NCBI GenBank assembly: GCA_035405645.1
Contig: DAONJL010000046.1
Location: forward strand, 1 to 19,131
Direction: 5' to 3'
Origin: DAONJL01 sp035405645 [NCBI: bacterium]
GTDB lineage: Bacteria > JAGOBX01 > DAONJL01
DNA: 19,131 nucleotides
Shown here: in pieces, positions 16,340 through 19,131 of the stretch
How positions within the stretch are numbered: the first letter of the stretch is position 1
How the letters are laid out: each line of letters starts with the position of its first letter
The notes under the pieces: model-generated
Database searches by the model: none
The model's input: only the letters and a program-made list of their open reading frames with translations
What the model was told of the DNA's origin: nothing
Translations under genes and position numbers: made by a program

Positions 16340-16894
16340 ATGGGAATACAAAAAGCTACGAGTGGTAAATTTAAAGAATGGGCATTGAGTTCTTATCTTG
16401 AAAATTTACAATTAGAAAAATTTGAAGCAATCAATATAACAAATTTTCACAAATCATTAACAGATTTTATAAAGACAACAGAAAATCCAGAAAAGTATTT
16501 TGATTTACTTGAAGAATTAGCACTTGCATTTGAAAAAGCATTAAAAAAGGTTGACCGCAGATTAATTGCATATAGAGATGATTTTTTATCAACTGCGTGC
16601 AGATTATATTCATTACTTGATAACAAATCAAAAGTAAAAAATATGATTGAAGAAGTAGAAAATGATAGAATAGAAAATATACATAAAGAATATGTTTTGC
16701 AAAAAATGTATAAATATTTTAGAGAGGGCGAAAATTTTTGTAATGTAAATAAAAGATGGCGAAAAGCATTGCAGGAATATAGAAGAACAGGTAAAGGGCA
16801 GCAATTACAAAAAGCAGTATCAAGTTATTCACATTCAGGGAAAGTAGAAAAAAAAGGATTTTTCCAAAAATTATTATCAGCATTTGGATTATAA
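16340..16894 (+). CDS. Unrecognised 184-residue helical protein upstream of panC
   Basis: I cannot assign a family. The product is almost entirely helical and soluble, with no signal peptide. It has a conserved-looking N-terminus (MGIQKATSGKFKEWALSSYL), an acidic/basic middle, a basic segment (KRWRKALQEYRRTGKGQQLQ, about residues 138-157) that could contact nucleic acid or a partner, and a short amphipathic end (GFFQKLLSAFGL) after a flexible linker, which could be a membrane- or protein-docking tail. ATG 16340 has a good ribosome binding site (GAAGGA, 5 nt away) and a good sigma-70 promoter. Its stop lies 10 nt before panC, so the two are probably co-transcribed. It shares its promoter region with the divergent CHAT operon. 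A helical-repeat adaptor is one possibility, unproven. Confidence 0.75.
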   Translation: MGIQKATSGKFKEWALSSYLENLQLEKFEAINITNFHKSLTDFIKTTENPEKYFDLLEELALAFEKALKKVDRRLIAYRDDFLSTACRLYSLLDNKSKVKNMIEEVENDRIENIHKEYVLQKMYKYFREGENFCNVNKRWRKALQEYRRTGKGQQLQKAVSSYSHSGKVEKKGFFQKLLSAFGL

Positions 16895-16904
16895 AATTAT
16901 CAAA

Positions 16905-17747
16905 ATGAAGATAATAAAAAATATAACCAGAATAAAAAAAGAAATTAAAGCATTAAAAACAAAAGGAAAAAAAATAGGCTTTGTGCCAACAATGGGATAT
17001 TTGCACAATGGTCATATTAGTTTAATAAAAAAATGTCGAGTAGAAAATGAAATTTGTGTAATAAGTATATTTGTAAATCCAAAGCAATTTGGACCAAATG
17101 AAGATTTAAAAAAATATCCACGCGATTTAAAAAGAGATTTATCAATAGCAAAAAAGAATAAAGTTGATATTGTTTTTGTGCCTGATGAAAAAAGTATATA
17201 TCCAGAAGATTATAAAACTTATGTTGAAGTGAGTGAATATTCAAATGTATATGAAGGTGCATTCAGGCAAGGACATTTTAAAGGTGTTTGCACAATTGTA
17301 TTAAAATTATTTAATATAATAGAACCAGATAGAGTTTATTTTGGGCAAAAAGATTTTCAACAAGCCTTAATAATAAAAAAAATGATTAAAGATTTGAATC
17401 TTGATATAGAAATGAAAGTATTGCCAACAATAAGAGATGCGAATGGGCTTGCATTAAGTTCACGAAACTCATATTTAAATGAAGAACAATATGATATAGC
17501 ATTATCATTAAATAAAAGTTTACGATTTATAAAAGATGAATTTAAAAAAGGTGAAAAAAAGAAAAAAAAATTAATAAACCTTGCAAAGGAAAAATTTTTA
17601 AACAATAAAAGAATTAGTCTTGATTATATTGATATAGTAGATAAAAAAACATTAAGTCCAGTAAAAACAGAAATAAAAAAAGGCGATGTAATAATAATAG
17701 CAGCAAAAGTAGATAATATACGATTAATCGATAATTTAATTATTTAG
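16905..17747 (+). CDS. panC: Pantothenate synthetase (pantoate-beta-alanine ligase)
   Basis: PanC makes pantothenate from pantoate, beta-alanine and ATP, leading to coenzyme A; it is a cytoplasmic homodimer. With the start at ATG 16905 the product is 280 residues, typical of the family, and begins MKIIKNI as PanC proteins do. A TTG at 16884 would add seven residues and overlap the upstream gene, so I reject it. Active-site motifs are all present: PTMGYLHNGH at 28-37, FVNPKQFG at 56-63, HFKGVCTIV at 124-132, FGQKDFQQ at 146-153 and RDANGLALSSRN at 177-188. No panB or panD is near. There is no obvious ribosome binding site, so it probably relies on coupling to the gene 10 nt upstream. Confidence 0.96.
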   Translation: MKIIKNITRIKKEIKALKTKGKKIGFVPTMGYLHNGHISLIKKCRVENEICVISIFVNPKQFGPNEDLKKYPRDLKRDLSIAKKNKVDIVFVPDEKSIYPEDYKTYVEVSEYSNVYEGAFRQGHFKGVCTIVLKLFNIIEPDRVYFGQKDFQQALIIKKMIKDLNLDIEMKVLPTIRDANGLALSSRNSYLNEEQYDIALSLNKSLRFIKDEFKKGEKKKKKLINLAKEKFLNNKRISLDYIDIVDKKTLSPVKTEIKKGDVIIIAAKVDNIRLIDNLII

Positions 17748-17764
17748 TAAAGTCAAAAAAAATT

Positions 17765-17792
17765 TAAAGTTTTTAATAAAATAATTCGATAC
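17765..17792 (+). promoter_or_regulatory. Predicted sigma-28 promoter of fliN
   Basis: TAAAGTTT at 17765-17772 is the exact FliA -35 consensus. After 12 nt, TTCGATAC at 17785-17792 keeps the CGATA core of GCCGATAA. The spacing is identical to the site ahead of the FlgM-like gene. The start codon lies 21 nt further on, leaving room for a short leader with AGAGG as ribosome binding site. Confidence 0.6.
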
Positions 17793-17812
17793 TAAAATTA
17801 GAGGTAAAATTT

Positions 17813-18268
17813 ATGGTTGCAGAAATATTATCACAGGATGAAATAAATGCTTTATTAGAGCAAGCAGGTGGTGTAGCAGTAGGTGGAGAGAGTGCTACTT
17901 TACCACCAATAACAGAACCAGTCGGTCCACCTCCAAAAGCAAAACCAGAACCAGAACCAGAAACCAGCAGTTCAGAAGGCGAAATTGATTTAAAACAAAA
18001 AGTAAAATTATTTTCTGATTTACCAATAAGATTATCAGTTGAAGTAGGAAGAAATATATTAAAATTAAAACAAATTTTGCAATTAGGAAAAAACTCAATA
18101 GTTGAATTATCAAAATTAAAAGATGAACCAGTTGATATATTAATAAATGGTCAAAAAATAGCAGAAGGCGAAGTAGTTATTGTCGATGATAATTTTGGAG
18201 TAAAAATATTAAGATTTTTAGAAGATACTGAAATAATTGAATTTTTAAATAAATATAAAAGAGATTAA
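17813..18268 (+). CDS. fliN: Flagellar motor switch protein FliN
   Basis: FliN forms the lower C-ring of the flagellar switch, with FliM and FliG, at the inner face of the membrane. The 151 residues contain an N-terminal EILSQDEINALL (4-15), the motif common to FliM, FliY and many FliN proteins. A proline/glutamate-rich linker follows at about 31-55, including PEPEPE. The C-terminal SpoA domain at about 68-136 has DLPIRLSVEVGR, the ILQLGKNSIVEL core and PVDILINGQKIAEGEVVIVDDNFGVKI in family order. A single SpoA domain and no CheC-like domain favour FliN over FliM or FliY. AGAGG at 17800-17804 is the ribosome binding site for ATG 17813. No other flagellar gene adjoins it, and it appears monocistronic behind its own sigma-28-type promoter. 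Confidence 0.93.
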   Translation: MVAEILSQDEINALLEQAGGVAVGGESATLPPITEPVGPPPKAKPEPEPETSSSEGEIDLKQKVKLFSDLPIRLSVEVGRNILKLKQILQLGKNSIVELSKLKDEPVDILINGQKIAEGEVVIVDDNFGVKILRFLEDTEIIEFLNKYKRD

Positions 18269-18320
18269 ATTTAGAAACCGACTTAAAATTACCAAAAAAA
18301 TTTATAATCAACAAAACAAA

Positions 18321-18354
18321 AAATTCAATTTTTTAAATAGGGTCTAAAAATAAA
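18321..18354 (+). repeat. Copy A of an imperfect direct repeat (possible IS-end remnant)
   Basis: The segment containing TTTTTTAAATAGGGTCTAAAA aligns with copy B at 19052-19084 at roughly three of four positions with three short gaps. Low complexity makes chance similarity possible. Confidence 0.25.
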
Positions 18355-18814
18355 GATTGTCAGGTATTATAAAACCATAATTTTTAAAATTAAAACTCAA
18401 ATTTAAAATATTTAGGCACATAATAGATTAAAATTATGTTTTTTTCTCAATTCAAATCATAAATATTCCTTAGTTTGTCAGTTAATTCTCCAAAAAGCCA
18501 AAAAATACGATATATTGATTTTAAAAAAGAAAAAATTGCCACTACAAATATTGAAGTTATAAAATCTTTTTAAGTAGAATTAAATATTAAATTCTTTTAG
18601 TAATGTTATTTTTAGGGGATTGAATTTTAAAAGTTTTAATATCTTACTTGCATTTTCAGCAAGTTTGTTTGATTAAATATCTTTCATTTTTAATATCAAC
18701 CATAACAAAAGATAATGAATTTAGTACATTACCAATTTTTTTCAGGATAAATATTAATTTTATTATTTTCATTAGTTTTATTTCAAGTTCTATTTTAGTA
18801 GAAAAGCAAGAAAA

Positions 18815-18846
18815 CAAAACACAAAATAAAGTTATTTTGTTTTTTG
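18815..18846. repeat. AT-rich 15-bp hairpin with minimal loop
   Basis: CAAAACACAAAATAA at 18815-18829 pairs with TTATTTTGTTTTTTG at 18832-18846 with a single C/T mismatch; the inner nine pairs are perfect and only AG lies between the arms. It could act as a terminator, a cruciform or the end of a mobile element. It does not follow a recognisable gene. Confidence 0.55.
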
Positions 18847-18990
18847 ACACTAATAGCATAATAGCACAAAAAAACACAGAATAGTAATGCCACTAAAAAG
18901 ACGAATTTAGATAAATAATAAATAAGCCACAAATCAACACGAATTGACACGAATAAGAAATAACACGAATAAAACAAATAACTCGATTAT
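18845..18990. repeat. Degenerate CACGAAT repeat cluster
   Basis: Exact CACGAAT units lie at 18938-18944, 18948-18954 and 18964-18970. Degenerate relatives are GACACTAAT near 18845, CACAGAAT near 18874, GACGAATTT at 18900-18908 and ACTCGATT near 18982. The first two exact units are spaced by 10 nt. On the other strand it reads as ATTCGTGTCAATTCGTGTTG, a type of degenerate intergenic repeat I recall from many environmental genomes. Confidence 0.55.
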
Positions 18991-19051
18991 TTTTATATTG
19001 ATAAATTTTTATATATGAGAAAAGAATAAAAAGTATAAATGAAATTATTTA

Positions 19052-19084
19052 AAATTGAGTTTTTAAAAAGGTCTCATAAATAAT
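19052..19084 (+). repeat. Copy B of an imperfect direct repeat (possible IS-end remnant)
   Basis: The segment contains GTTTTTAAAAAGGTCTCATA and matches copy A at 18321-18354. On the minus strand it begins TGAGACCTTTTTAAA, which resembles a GAGACCTTT-type insertion sequence terminus. No transposase is visible beside it within the window. Confidence 0.25.
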
Positions 19085-19131
19085 AAAACATATATTGTAA
19101 AACAAACATTATAAAATATAAAATACTTAAA

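Larger units (their letters stand above)
18269..19131. other. 863-nt region without a convincing gene
   Basis: Open frames here (for example 18648-18884) have no ribosome binding site or recognisable protein features, and both strands of the same stretch are equally open, so I call no gene. Contents I can see are a palindrome AAAAAATTCAATTTTTT at 18318-18334, a small hairpin ACTTGC/GCAAGT at 18646-18664, a 15-bp hairpin at 18815-18846, a cluster of CACGAAT-like units at about 18845-18990, and two similar GGTCT-containing stretches at 18321-18354 and 19052-19084. It has the look of decayed mobile or repeat DNA. Confidence 0.6.

Noticed and set aside
16884-16904. Longer panC start at TTG overlapping the upstream gene
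   Set aside because: The extra seven residues are absent from the usual PanC N-terminus, while ATG 16905 gives the standard beginning and length.
18648-18884. 78-codon open frame on the plus strand, with a 73-codon frame on the other strand
   Set aside because: No ribosome binding site, hydrophobic low-complexity product, both strands equally open, and the 3' part runs through a hairpin and repeat units. Random openness of AT-rich DNA is likelier.

Overview
This is a very AT-rich bacterial window, chromosome-like, in which most proteins are dominated by Lys, Asn, Ile, Phe and Tyr. No rRNA, tRNA or CRISPR array is visible. The genes imply a flagellated bacterium (FlgM-like protein, FliN) with Sec secretion. 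The giant TPR-CHAT protein with a signal peptide, together with a YfhO-type membrane protein, resembles what is seen in uncultured anaerobic lineages around the FCB superphylum (Cloacimonadota, WOR-3/Stahlbacteria, Ignavibacteria). That placement is an inference from gene style only and is weak.

Layout. (1) Positions 1-452: the end of a probable Rpn/PD-(D/E)XK transposase-like gene, then a long leader with a striking inverted repeat. (2) 453-3747, plus strand: rny (RNase Y), a strong intrinsic terminator, then ymdB and folD head to tail with no gap. (3) 3777-4162: a sigma-28-type promoter and a small FlgM-like anti-sigma factor. (4) 4268-16235, minus strand: one compact run of five genes read right to left. 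In transcription order these are an ACT-ACT-SerB-like protein whose phosphatase nucleophile is missing, an unrecognised 141-residue protein, a 2448-residue secreted beta-propeller/TPR/CHAT protein, a YfhO-like membrane protein and trpC. The first four are spaced by 3 nt, overlap 4 nt and overlap 8 nt, so they look translationally coupled. (5) 16236-16339: a divergent intergenic region with interlocking promoters. (6) 16340-18268, plus strand: an unrecognised 184-residue helical protein, panC, then fliN behind its own sigma-28-type promoter. (7) 18269-19131: gene-free DNA with an AT hairpin, a cluster of degenerate CACGAAT units and two similar IS-end-like sequences.

The most interesting parts are as follows. 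The secreted CHAT protein has an intact His2316/Cys2361 dyad in its C-terminal CHAT domain and what looks like a second, degenerate CHAT fold around residues 1300-1500. It is encoded with a pseudo-phosphatase carrying amino-acid-sensing ACT domains, an orphan small protein and a probable envelope glycosyltransferase. Two flagellar genes 14 kb apart share the same promoter design (TAAAGYTT, 12 nt, then NNCGAT), which supports both the FlgM assignment and an active sigma-28 regulon.
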